Positions 1-10,649 of a stretch of DNA of 64,000 bases are shown one piece after another. Position 1 is the first letter of the stretch. The number at the start of each line of letters is the position of its first letter. The position numbers and the translations under genes were made by a program. The notes below the pieces were generated by a model. That model was not told the origin of the DNA. It saw only the letters and a program-made list of their open reading frames with translations, and searched no databases. Location of the stretch: NCBI GenBank assembly GCA_951802425.1, contig OX637802.1, positions 2,356,001 to 2,420,000 on the forward strand. The letters are read 5' to 3'. Origin of the DNA: Clavaria fumosa. Its lineage: Eukaryota > Basidiomycota > Agaricomycetes > Agaricales > Clavariaceae.

Positions 1-2
1 AC

Positions 3-2601
3 TTCATTGTGGATCTAGACAGATGCCACAATGAGCAGTTCAGAGTAAATCTTCAAGAACAGCACACCAACCTTGCTGGGAAATGCCTTACTGTGATGAA
101 TAGGCTGACAAAGGATATATGTGGTATAAAAGACCCTACCAAATTCAATCATGAAGTGCCAGATCTCCAAGCAATGATATTGAAACACATCTCATGCAGT
201 ATGCAGTATGCATGTAGACATTGGGGTTCTCATCTTTGTAAAGGGATTCTTTCAATTGATCTGCTGCAGCTTCTGGAGCATTTTTGCTTAAATCATGTGG
301 TTCACTGGATAGAGGCCTGCAGCCTCCTTGGCTACCTGAAGAATGCCATACAAATGCTTGCTTCTGTGAAAGCCTTTCTTGCTGTAAGTGTTTGTTTTTA
401 TAAAAGGAGAGTGGAAAACTTACTTTTTGCAGGTAAATAATCACCAGAATACAGCAGCCTTTGCACTATTGCATGATAGTGAAAGAATGATTCTGGAGTT
501 CTTTCCAGCAATTAGTGTGTCTGCATTGCAGGTGTATTTTACAGCATTGCCCTTCACACCAATTGGCACCAAACTTTACAAGGCCCATTGTGGTCTGATG
601 GAAGGATGTGTGATGGTACAAGGGTTGCCAAAACAGTGGAGTGCATGTGTGCAAGTCATAGAGGGACACACTCATAGGGTGGAATCAGTGTCATTCTCTC
701 CAGATGGAACCATGCTTGTCTCAGCATCTGAAAAGACAGTGAGAATCTGGGATGCAGTCACTGGTGCTCATCTTCAAACACTCACAGGCCATTCTAATTC
801 AATCACATCAGTGTCATTCTCTCCAGATTGCACAAGGATAGCATCTGGGTCACATGATAAAACAGCAATATTGTGGGATGCAATCACTGGTGCTCAACTG
901 CAAACACTCACAGGCCATTCTGGCCCAGTCACATCAGTTTCATTTTCTCCAAATGGCTCAAATATAGCATCAGGATCTTTTGATGGGACAATAAGAGTGT
1001 GGGATGCAGTCACTGGTGCCCCTCTACAAACACTTGAAGGTCATTCCAAACAGGTCACATCAGTTTCATTCTCTCCAGATGGCACAAGGATAGTGTCAGG
1101 GTCCTTTGATGAAACAGTGAGAATTTGGGATGCAGTCGCAGGTGTTCATCTGCAAACACTCAGGGATAATCCCAGAATCCAATCAGTATCATTCTCTCCA
1201 GTTGGCACAAAGATAGCATTACTGTCTGAAGGTCGAACAGTTAAACTATGGGATGCAGCCACTGGTCATCTGCAAGCAATAAGGGATAACCGCTTGTTCA
1301 CATCATTTTCATTTTCTCCAGATGGTACAAAGATAGCAGCAGGGTCATGGGACAAAACAGTGGGTATATGGGATACTATCACAGGTGCTCCTCTGCAATC
1401 ACTCAAGGGCCATTCTAATTGGGTTGTATCTGTATCATTCTCCCCTGATGGCACAAGGATAGCCTCAGCCTGCTGGGACAAAACAGTGAGGGTGTGGGAT
1501 GCAATCACCAGTGCTCCACTGCAAACACCTTCAGTCCCATTCTGCTCAGATAACTCAAGTATGGCATCAAGGCTTTGGAATCAAGTGTGCAATGTAGTCA
1601 ATGGTGTTCATCTGTCAACACTCAAGGGCCATTCCAATAAGATCACATATGTTTCATTCTCTCCAGATGGTGCAAGGATAGCATCTGGGTCTGATGATGG
1701 AACATTGGGAGTGTGGGATACAGTTACTGGTGCCCATCTGCAGCCACTCAAGGGCCATTTTCAAAAGATCACATCAGTCCTATTCTCTCCAGATTGTACA
1801 AGGATAGCATCAGGGTCTAATGATAGAACAGTGACACTATGGGATGCAGCCAATAATATTCAACTGCAAGTACTCAAAGGCCATTCTGATGGGGTCACTT
1901 TAGTGTCATTTTCTCCAGATGGCACCAGAATAGCATCAGGGTCCTGGGATAAAACAGTGAAATTGTGGAATGCAGTCAGTGGTGCTCCTCAGTGTACCCT
2001 CAGGGGCCATTCTGATGTGATCATGTCTGTGTCATTCTATTTGAAGGACACAAAGATAGCATCAGGCTCTAGGGATAACACCATAAGACTGTGGGATGGA
2101 ATCACTGGTGCTCATCTGAGGACACTCAGGGGCCATTCCAATTGGGTCACATCAGTAACTCTCTCTCCAGATGACTCACAGATTGTGTCAGGGTCTAGTG
2201 ATGGAACAATGAGGTTATGGGATGAAGACACTGGTGATCATTTGCAAACATTCACAGGCCATTCTTCAACTGTTGGTTTATTGTCATTCTCTCCAGATGG
2301 CACAAAGATCATTTCAGGGTCACCCAGAGCAGTCAAGCTGTGGGATCCAGTCACTGGAGATCTTTGCCATGATTACAGTGATCAAAACAGTGGATTGACA
2401 TGGCCATGTCTCATTGAGAATGGATGGTTATCCACTGCTTCTACAAGGAGGAGGCTTTGTTGGATTCCTGTTGCTTATCGTCAAGCATACAGTTCTCCCA
2501 CTGCTGATGTAGTGGCAGTGGTTACTCCTCAGGAACACATCGCTATCCTCAAGTTGACAGCTATTCATTCCTATCTACAGGCCCATCTGCCTCTGTCTTG
2601 A
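3..2601 (+). CDS. NLR-like protein, C-terminal part with 14 WD40 units (5' truncated)
   Basis: The gene enters from the left edge. Exon 1 is open from base 3 to 383, a 49-bp GT-AG intron spans 384-432 in phase 0, and exon 2 runs 433-2601. The first about 125 residues and the start of exon 2 resemble the helical linker that precedes WD40 arrays in agaricomycete NACHT-WD40 (HET-E/D-like) proteins, for example the WIEACSLLGYL stretch. From about nt 660 there are 14 units of about 42 residues (126 bp) with GHS..VTSVSFSPDGT, SGS.D.T and WDA.TGA signatures. Units 5, 6 and 8 have lost part of the GH consensus. No NACHT P-loop is visible, because it would lie outside the window. Family knowledge suggests a signal-sensing STAND ATPase used in allorecognition or defence, with the propeller as sensor; that role is inferred. 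Arg is mostly AGG/AGA and CpG is nearly absent, unlike genes to the right. Confidence 0.85.
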
Positions 2602-2954
2602 TAAATTCTTGTCACAGATTCTACTATGTCATAATTCATCTCTATTATATACCTGACTCAAGCTTACCTCACCTATACCTTATTTATGACTCAACTGTGT
2701 TGATTGGTGTTAAATATATGTGTGGTTATAGGTAATATGTATATAAGGTGATTCTTTTGCATGTATACACTTTGTCTCAAATACCAGATTCTCTTCTTGG
2801 ACCCTCTTGACCTCAAGGTGGACCTGCATGTCATGACTTGAAGTTGTCTGCATTATGTCTTACAATATTGTGGCATGGATCCCAAATGATCAACACAACC
2901 ACTGACACTACTAATATACAGTACTACTGCATCAGCAAAACAGCTTGGCTAAGT
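2602..2954. other. CpG-poor 3' flank of the WD40 gene
   Basis: AT-rich, with no gene seen and essentially no CpG. The last 25 bp (2930-2954) form the outer part of one arm of an inverted repeat that resumes after the copia element at 7804. Confidence 0.6.
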
Positions 2955-3244
2955 TGTTGGAAGTAGGCCGGGTGGTGCAGACACAGTACAACGCGGCACA
3001 GACGCTTAGGTAATCACGGACTAAAACAACGGACTCGTAGATACAAACACCTCAGCTTCGTTTACTCGAGCTGAGGTCAGTACTTTCATTACTTTACATT
3101 CCCTTAAGTTTACTCATACCTACCCAGGGAGTCCTAACAGTCTTTACAGGTAGCGTACAACAATAGTAGCTTCGTTTACTCGAGCTGAGGGAGTCCTAAC
3201 GGTCTTTACAGTCGTTCTTGCCCTAACCCACTCCACTCACTACA
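2955..3244 (+). repeat. 5' LTR of the copia element
   Basis: 290 bp, starting TGTTGG and ending TACA. Internally, the motif AGCTTCGTTTACTCGAGC and the motif GGGAGTCCTAAC each occur twice. CTCAGCT and AGCTGAG form a 7-bp inverted repeat around 3048-3074. It differs from the 3' LTR only at 3139, where a CpG has become CpA. Confidence 0.95.
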
Positions 3245-3260
3245 GATTATGAGACCCGCC
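3245..3260 (+). other. Primer-binding site complementary to a tRNA-Met anticodon arm
   Basis: GATTATGAGACCCGCC directly follows the 5' LTR. Its complement contains CTCATAA, the anticodon loop of a CAT-anticodon tRNA-Met, followed by TC as in elongator tRNA-Met. Copia-type elements are known to prime from an internal tRNA fragment rather than the CCA end, so this is a half-tRNA PBS. The specific tRNA is inferred from the loop sequence. Confidence 0.75.
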
Positions 3261-3358
3261 TGGTGCGGTTAAATCAGTCTTAGTGGGCCCGACTATTTCT
3301 ACGTTACCCTCGACACTCGTTAAAACAACACAAGCCACACGACCCTTATCGGCATACC

Positions 3359-6300
3359 ATGACCAACGTACCAGCAGCGGCCTCAGGCCCAACACTGACA
3401 ATGTCGCGTCAATCTAACCGCCTCTTCGATATCCCATTCCTAGCGAATGATGGGTCAAATTTTCAAACATGGAAACACCGTACCCAGCTCGTGCTTGCAA
3501 ATCGAAACCTGCTGAGAATCGTCAATGGTACAGAAACCCGACCTGCTACCGATGAAAATGCAGTCGACTGGGATGCTCGAGAGCTCGAAGCGCGTGCCCA
3601 GATCCAGCTCACGCTGGAAGATGACCCACTAAACGGAGTAATATCGGCAAAGGATGCGAGAGAGACTTGGGAGCTGCTCATTACACGTTACCAGGGCAAG
3701 GGTGCACAGTCTATCGCGTTCCACATAAGTGAACTCTTTCGTGGAACCCTCTCCGATGAGTCGCCACTCGAAACGCAGCTGAATGCCATCACACAAAAGG
3801 GTCACATCCTCGCCTCGCTCGGTCAAACACTCGATGACAGCCTCATTGCTGTTGCAATGATCATTTCTCTCCCCGACTCCTACTCTACCCTCCGTTCCAT
3901 CCTCATGGCCTCAACAGATAAACCTGCTATCGGCACAGTAAAAAATGCGATACTAGCAGAAGAGCGCCTACGAACTGCGGTCACCCCGGTAACTGCGCTC
4001 AAAGCCTATACACAGGGAAAGAAACCATGGAACAAAGGGAAAGACACGGCAAAAGAGGAAACGAGTGAAAAGAAAGACCGCTGCAGATTCTGCCACAATA
4101 GAGGCCATAGTGAGAGTGAGTGCCGGAAACTCAAAGCCGCACTTGAGAAACGAGATGCAAAGGGACCATCCGCTACAACTGAGATGCCACAGAAAGCCCT
4201 CGTCAAGTTCGCACATGCAGACAGCAATGACGACGAGGTTATACGGCTTCTTCTGGCCCACCGACTCGAGAACAATGACTCACTTCGCAGCAAGTGGGTT
4301 GTCGACTCCGGATGCAGCGCAACGATGACTGAGCATCGTGACTGGTTCACCTCATATGCTACTCTCAATCCAGCAAAACGTGTATGGCTAGGTGATAATC
4401 ATCACATACTTGCTTTTGGGATAGGACAGGTTTCACTCCGAGTAAATATCGGCAATGGTCAAACACGTGAATCTGTTCTCCAGGATGTCCTCCATGTCCC
4501 AGACCTACATGGAAACCTTCTCTCCGTCTCCAGACTCACCCGGCGCAGCTACAGCATCATTTTCAGTCCAGGAGGATGCGAAATTCTCAGTCCCAACAGA
4601 GAAGTCATCGCACACGGACAAGACAAAGAAGGACTATTTATCCTCGATGCCGCACCTGCCCTCACACATGTCTATGTCGCCCACACTCTCTCCGATTCCT
4701 CCAACAATCTCCAACCCATTTCTGCTGGGAAAGCAAAGGTTTCTCAAGCAAATCTGGTCACTTGGCACCGCCGCCTTGCCCATACAAACTATAGTGCCGT
4801 GCTGGAGCTGTTCAAGAAAGAGATGGTACAAGGAATGGAGATAACAGGAGAGCACATCGAACCTAAGACGCCATGTGTTTCGTGCCTTGCTGGCAAACAA
4901 ACACGGAATGAGATCCCAAAGCATTCAGAAACCACCAATCCACGTGTACTACACCGTGTCTACTCAGACCTATGCGGAAAGATGGCAGTCGCTACTCGAC
5001 ACAATGAGTTATACTTCGTGGCATTCACAGAAGCGAAATCCAACCATGTCGTTGTCAAGCTCCTGAAAACGAAGAGCGAGACACTTGGGAAACTCAAGGC
5101 CTACATCGAGCGTGCTGAGGTCATCACCAACCAACGTCTCAACTTCCTTCGCAGCAATGGCGGTGGAGAGTATGGGTCTGGAGAACTTGCTAAGTACCTC
5201 GAGTCCAAAGGAATCCATCGTGAAAAGACAAACCCTGATACCCCCCAGGAAAATGGAGTTAGTGAGCGGATGAACCGTACTATCATTGGCCCAGCAGTGT
5301 CCATGCTTGTTGACTCAGGGCTTCCTGAATCATATTGGGGCTATGCTATTCTCTACGCAGCACAAGTCCACAATGTAGTGCCGACTTGAGCAGTGGAAGG
5401 AGATTTCACACCAGAAGAGCTGTTTTCAGGCAACAAGCCCAATGTCGCCCAGTACCGAGTCTTTGGATGCAAGGCCTACGCGCATGTCCCAAAACCCAAA
5501 CGCCACAAATTCCAGTCAAAAACGATTGAATGTGTGTTCATAGGATTCGCTGAGAACAAACGCGCATTCGCGCTACTACATCGACCGAGTGGGCGCATCA
5601 TTGAGTCACGCGATGTAACATTTGATGAAGGGCATGGGTCAGTACCTACTCGTACCTGGATTGAAGTGCTAAACCCTGCGGATTGTCCTGAGGATGTTGA
5701 CGTCGACACGGATGGAACAGGGAGCGAGGGAGTGAGTGAGGACGAGGCAGAACCCCCCTCCTCACCCCTTGAACCTGTGAAGTCAACAGTGTTATGTCCC
5801 CCGGAAGATCCAGCACCAGAACTGCGGCGATCCACGAGGAACCGCAGGGCCCCCATACCCGACGATGACCCAAGGTATATGCGGTCGCCATACCAACTCA
5901 GAGAGAGTGATACTAAGCGAGTGGGCGACGAACATGCAAAGCTTTCAAACCTCGACCAGGACCCTCTCACATACAAAGAGGCCATGTCTCGCACCGATGC
6001 TGTCCAGTGGCTCAGTGCATGCGAGGACGAGATGTGCTCCCTCCTGAAAATGAAAGTCTTTGAGGTTGTCGAACGGCCACCCAACCGCAAGGTCATCAGT
6101 TCAAAATGGGTATTCAAAATAAAATATGGATCCGACGGCAAGATCGCAAAATACAAGGCACGGGTAGTTGCGCGTGGATTCGCCCAGGTCGAAGGCATTG
6201 ACTACGATGAGACATTTGCCCCAGTTGTAAAACTCACCACCTTCCGAACTCTCTTAGCCTTAGCCGCAAACTCGGATCTAGAAATCCATCAACTCGATGT

Positions 6301-7501
6301 GAAAACGGCATTCCTCCATGGGGAGCTCGACGAAGAGATCTACCTCGAGCCCCCACCTGGTTATGATGCAGGCCCGGGCCAAGTCTGGCACCTACTGCGA
6401 GCGCTATACGGACTAAAACAGGCAAGTCGCACCTGGTACAAAAAGGTCCACGAAGCCTTCACAGACCTCTTGTTCACACGAGCTGAGTCGGATCATGGAG
6501 TCTTCTATAAAATTAATGAAAGGTCAACTACCATTGTCGCTATCTGGGTCGACGACATGCTACTCTTCTGCGATACACCCACCGAGATCCAACCACTCAT
6601 CAAAAAGCTGCAGAGGAGGTTTGATGTTACAGACATAGGCGAAGCACGATGGATCTTGAACATGGAAGTCGCAAGGGATCGAGGACGACGCACCATCACG
6701 CTATCACAGCACCAATACATCGCAGAGGTCCTCGACCGCTTCGGCATGTCGGATTGTCGTCCGGTCAGCACACCAATGGCACCCGGACTCCATTTATCAA
6801 GACTCACCGAGGCCGACATCGACCCTAAACCATATCAACGCCTCCTGGGATCATTAATGTACCCAATGCTCGGAACACGACCAGACTTGGCATTCGCAAT
6901 CGGTGTCTTAAGCCAACACGCAGCGAACCCTGGAGAAGATCATTGGAACGCACTCCAGAGGGTACTGCGGTATCTAAAAAAGACTCTAGACATGCGACTC
7001 ACCTTCACCGGGACAGCAGACATGCCCGAGCTGACTGGCTATGTCGATGCCGACTGGGCCAACGACAAGAATGACCGCCGCTCGGTGACAGGCTATATCT
7101 TTGTGTTGGGAGGGGCAACAATCAGCTGGTGCTCGCAAAAGCAGAGGGTAGTCGCCCAATCCAGTACCGAGGCCGAGTACATTGCTGCCGCATCAGCAAC
7201 AAACGAGATACTTTGGCTTCGGCAACTGTTGACGGAACTTGGACACCCACCTAGTCGCCCCACGGCACTGTTTACCGACAACCAAGGTTCCATCGCACTC
7301 ACCTCGAACCCGGTCTTCCACAAAAGGACCAAACACATTGACGTTCGATATCACCACATGCGATACTCGTTCGAAGCCGGCGCAATGGTTCTTGAGTACA
7401 TCCCAACAGGAGACCAAGTAGCGGACGTGCTAACGAAGGCGCTGGCTCGTGAAAAGCATGAGAAGTTTGTGGAGGAGATGGGAATGTCTGCGCCACGTTG
7501 A
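3359..7501 (+). pseudogene. copia gag-pol polyprotein interrupted by one in-frame stop
   Basis: One frame from ATG 3359 to the stop at 7501 (about 1380 codons), broken only by TGA at 5387-5389 late in the integrase region. Visible in order: a UBN2-like Gag; a CX2CX4HX4C zinc knuckle (about residues 241-254); an aspartic protease with VVDSGCS (about 315); an HHCC pre-integrase (WHRRLAH ... CVSC); an integrase with VYSDLCG, LRSNGGGEY and PQENGVSER; an RT with ISSKWVFK, QLDVKTAFLHG and WVDD; and an RNase H with GYVDADWA and SSTEAEYIA. The second integrase acidic residue of the DDE triad, normally Asp in an RSDxGGE motif, is Asn (codon 5156-5158). The stop sits inside Pol, not at a gag/pol junction, so readthrough control is unlikely. 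Confidence 0.92.
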
Positions 7502-7508
7502 GTGGGCG

Positions 7509-7798
7509 TGTTGGAAGTAGGCCGGGTGGTGCAGACACAGTACAACGCGGCACAGACGCTTAGGTAATCACGGACTAAAACAACGGACTCGTAGATACAA
7601 ACACCTCAGCTTCGTTTACTCGAGCTGAGGTCAGTACTTTCATTACTTTACATTCCCTTAAGTTTACTCATACCTACCCAGGGAGTCCTAACGGTCTTTA
7701 CAGGTAGCGTACAACAATAGTAGCTTCGTTTACTCGAGCTGAGGGAGTCCTAACGGTCTTTACAGTCGTTCTTGCCCTAACCCACTCCACTCACTACA
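7509..7798 (+). repeat. 3' LTR of the copia element
   Basis: 290 bp, the same length as the 5' LTR and identical except for G at 7693 where the 5' copy has A. Followed by the TAAGT duplication at 7799-7803. Confidence 0.95.
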
Positions 7799-7831
7799 TA
7801 AGTTGTTGGTATAGTCAGGTATGGACCAGTA

Positions 7832-7863
7832 TGTAACACCCCAAGTCAACTTGGGGTGTTACA
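7832..7863. repeat. Perfect 15-bp inverted repeat, core of a larger foldback structure
   Basis: TGTAACACCCCAAGT, then CA, then its exact reverse complement. Removing the copia element and one TSD joins 2930-2954 to 7804-7846, and this arm matches the reverse complement of 7849-7906. Both arms contain GCATCAGCAAAACAGCT at the outside and GTAACACCCCAAGT at the centre. The arms are therefore about 58-68 bp, differing by transitions and a gap of about 10 bp. This looks like a MITE or foldback remnant, or two element ends meeting head to head. Confidence 0.75.
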
Positions 7864-8520
7864 CACCAGTCCACACTTACATTTAGCTGAGCTGTTTTGC
7901 TGATGCAATGATTAGGTTGATCTGGACACCTTGGTTAAAATGATTGGTATACCTTTCCTAATTGCTATTGCTCCACCCCACAGAAATAAACAATAACTGA
8001 ATCAAGGAGTTAAATAGGAATTAGTGTTCCTACAGCTTTGCTAGCCAAGCTGTGGTAGCTGATCCCAGATTTCTTTAGCTGTAGCCTAGCTAGGTTAGCT
8101 GCAGCTAGTTGCCAGCTATAGCCTTAGCTGTGACTGATGCCATTTCATCATAGCTTTTGCCATTATAGGCTACAACTACAAGCCAGCTCACTGTGGCAAC
8201 ACTAAGAGTAGGATGGTGGAGGCTTCCCCCTTGCCTATACATATGCAGTCATGGCATGTAGACTCAAAATTTATTCAGCACAGCGTATGGAACACCACAG
8301 CTCAGTCCCTCCCATTTTGGAGCTGCTGTGTGAGTCCAAACACATTTGTGTCAGCTACAGTATCTTAGCTACATGTATGAGACATTTTAACTAGAGTACC
8401 CTTGATTCTTGCTTATATCTTGTGTACATTGGACTTTTTTATTCGTTGCAAGAGTTCAGCCAAATGAGATTGATGTGTTATTTCCCGAAACCCACTTTCC
8501 ACGACCGCCACCATCGCACG
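7864..8520. other. CpG-depleted, AGCT-rich spacer
   Basis: No gene seen. Roughly 8034-8170 is dominated by repeated TAGCTG/CAGCTA words, which suggests degraded low-complexity or repeat sequence. CpG is almost absent up to about 8440 and becomes common again from the BAG gene onward, so the border of the repeat compartment lies near 8440-8520. Confidence 0.5.
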
Positions 8521-9280
8521 ATGGCCATCAACGTCACGGTAAAATGGGGTCGACAAAAGTACCGTTCCTCTTTGTCTTCAACGTAAATGCTCCCTCACTC
8601 ACCGTTCCTCCCAGACTCGTGGTAGCGCTCCCGCCGGACGCGAAGCTTCTCGAGCTCCGCCGCGCGCTCGCGGACAAGACAGGCCTCCCAGAACATAGCT
8701 TCAAGCTCATACACCATGGCGCTGTCATGAAAGACGACAACGCACCCAGTACGTCGTTCTCGTCTCATCAGCTCATCATAACGCACCGTGCGTTGACCAC
8801 CACACAGTTTCCGCCTACGACATCCGCGACAACGCCACGCTCGTCCTCCTCGAGTCCTCCGCGCCCAGGTTCCCACCGCCGATAGAGCCCCACGCTCACA
8901 GCACCAACTACGCTAATGTAATAGGCAGCGCTTCGCGCCCGCACGCCCCGCTACCCTCAGACGCTTCCGAGCAGTCTTTTGTCACCGAGATCCGCCTCGA
9001 GAAGGACAACTTCCGGATGCACCTCATGCCCTCCGTCGACGCGTTCCTGCGTTCCCTCTCCCCCTCTTCATCAACGCCCGCCCCACGGCCCTCGGACAAA
9101 GCCCTTGAGGCTGAGCACCGCCGCCTGACCGAGCTCCTCCTCCAGTCCCTCCTACGTCTCGACGCGTTCACCCCAAACGGTGCGTGGGAGACTGCCCGCC
9201 GAGAGCGGAAGGGCGCCGTGCATGAGGTACAACATCTGCTTAACCTCATAGACGAAGCTTGGGCCAGTAGATCGAAATAG
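8521..9280 (+). CDS. BAG-domain co-chaperone with ubiquitin-like N-terminus
   Basis: Exons 8521-8558, 8615-8748 and 8808-9280 give 214 aa. Splice phases close, and translation across both introns restores a continuous Ubl fold (VTVKWGRQKL, then FKLIHHGAVMKDDNAP, then ISAYDIRDNATLVLLES). Residues about 3-80 are ubiquitin-like, about 85-120 are a linker, and about 125-210 are a helical BAG domain ending NLIDEAWASRSK. BAG proteins act as nucleotide-exchange factors for Hsp70 in the cytosol, and the Ubl can link to the proteasome. ATG 8521 is chosen because the frame of 8545 would lose the first beta strand. Convergent with the next gene. Confidence 0.88.
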
Positions 9281-9732
9281 AAGCTATGTACGCGTGCTGT
9301 TTTGTATTTATACCATAGAACCCTCTTCACGCTCACAACCATTACTTCTCCAATCACCGCACCGTATGGCAAATGTATTGCAGGCCTTCTGTGAAGACAA
9401 TCTTGATTAGACCGTCTTGTATAGCCCGCATCCTCGCCTCGTTGATGATACATAGACGTTGATAGATGCACTTACCAGAAACGCAGTGAGTTCGACCGAC
9501 GCCAATCTTCATGTGAATAAGCAGACAGGCCAGAAGATCCATCTGAGCGACAGGTTCGATTTTGTCGATACTGTGCGCGAAAGCATTTCGACGAAGGAAT
9601 TGAGGCCAAAAGAGCGTAGCATGTCTGTGAGTTATATAGCGGGTCTCCAGTGCCGGATGGAAGGATGAAACGGAACATTCTGCTGATACAAGGCGCAAAA
9701 CAGATCACAAGAAGAGGCAAGGTCGGTCGCCG
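9281..9732. other. Convergent intergenic region
   Basis: Lies between the 3' ends of the BAG and ZMAT2-like genes. I see no gene; it probably holds both 3' UTRs. Confidence 0.5.
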
Positions 9733-10535
9733 TCACTTCTTCTTGGTCGACCCAAACGTGCCAAAGCCCATAAGCAGCGCCATCTCGTCCCCCTCTACAT
9801 TGGTCTCTGCCCCAGCAGTGGCAAGCTCCTGAAGCGCCTGATCCCTCGCCTCCTTCTTCTTCCGCTTTTTCTCAGCCCGCGCAGCGCGCTCCTGCTCGCG
9901 CACCTCCGCGAGTCGCTGGTCGAAATCGAACGCCTTGGCGTGCGTGGCTTGCCGCGTCTGCTCGCGAAGGAGGGCGATGCGCGCACGTACCTGCTCAACG
10001 GTAGACCGCTCGAGGCGTGTCGTTTGGCCGATCACGCGCAGGTCTCAAGGGCACAATGGGCGGTCGTTGACGTGAAAACATGAATCAGTAATGAAAAGGG
10101 CGACACTCACGGGCACGGCCATTTATGTGGTCGAGGTACCCCGTGCTGTCCTTGTACGTGCGGTTGCAAGGAGCACAATAAAACCCCGGCTGCCCTGGCC
10201 CGCGGTTCCCCGGGTTCTGAACGACTATCGTCTTGTTGAGATTTTTGTCGAGCTCAAGCGAGCCCTCGCGCCGCTTCATGAGGTCTGTTGGTTTCGGTAG
10301 ATCCTCTCGCCGTGAGCGGCGAGGTTTCTTCCCTATGTTGTTTGTCAGTTTGATAATGTAGACATTGAAATGAGGTCTTCTTGCCTTGCTTGAGCCTCGC
10401 CTCATTCTCTTGCATCCTCTCTGCCTCCTCCATGTCGCGCTTCCGCGCTTTTTCGGCGTAAGCTTCCTTGTCCCATTTCTTGCGGAAGTCGGTGTCCCCC
10501 GCCTTGGTTGCGTATGCACCGTCGGTCTCGCCCAT
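9733..10535 (-). CDS. SNU23: U4/U6.U5 tri-snRNP protein Snu23/ZMAT2
   Basis: Exons on the minus strand are 10535-10385, 10332-10111 and 10043-9733, giving 227 aa. It shows the DFRKKWDKEAY N-terminus, LNKTIVVQNP, one C2H2 matrin-type finger (FYCAPCNRTYKDSTGYLDHINGR followed by H), then LERSTVEQVRAR and a charged coiled coil ending GFGTFGSTKKK. The second His of the finger is supplied only after intron 2 is removed. The family is a spliceosomal B-complex component placed near the 5' splice site. Intron 1 (10333-10384) starts with GC (AAG|GCAAGA); the only GT alternative would leave a 30-bp intron. Divergent from the ERD1-like gene, whose ATG is 115 bp away. Confidence 0.9.
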
Positions 10536-10649
10536 GTCACCGTCGTTCACCTGAAAGCTTCAGTCACGTGCCCCAGTCAAAGTCGTGGCAGTGTAAAAAT
10601 AATTCCGAATTTCCCAACAACTTAGCTTGCAACACTTTCAGCCCGGGCG
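10536..10649. promoter_or_regulatory. Compact bidirectional promoter with E-box
   Basis: Only 114 bp separate the ATGs of the ZMAT2-like (minus) and ERD1-like (plus) genes, so both must be driven from here. A palindromic CACGTG is at 10565-10570, followed by an AT-rich stretch at about 10595-10610. Factor binding is inferred. Confidence 0.45.

Larger units (their letters stand above)
2955..7798 (+). mobile_element. Ty1/copia LTR retrotransposon, full length, recently inserted
   Basis: The element has two 290-bp direct LTRs (2955-3244 and 7509-7798), both TG...CA ended. They flank a primer-binding site and one gag-pol reading frame with the copia order protease, integrase, reverse transcriptase, RNase H. 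A 5-bp target-site duplication TAAGT is present at 2950-2954 and 7799-7803. I find one difference between the LTRs (A at 3139, G at 7693), which implies a young insertion. The polyprotein carries an in-frame TGA (5387-5389), so this copy cannot make an intact Pol by itself. A short purine-rich stretch just before 7509 may serve as the polypurine tract, but it is weak. Confidence 0.96.

Noticed and set aside
388..432. Reading the WD40 ORF as starting at 388
   Set aside because: 388 is inside a 49-bp intron (384-432); exon 1 joins in phase 0 at 433 and is the upstream part of the same gene.
5387..5389. Programmed stop readthrough between gag and pol
   Set aside because: The stop lies in the late integrase region, far from any gag/pol boundary, and fits a CGA to TGA mutation better.
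8409..8614. ATG 8545 or earlier frame as start of the BAG gene
   Set aside because: It translates intron sequence and loses the first ubiquitin-like strand that ATG 8521 plus the 8559-8614 intron restores.
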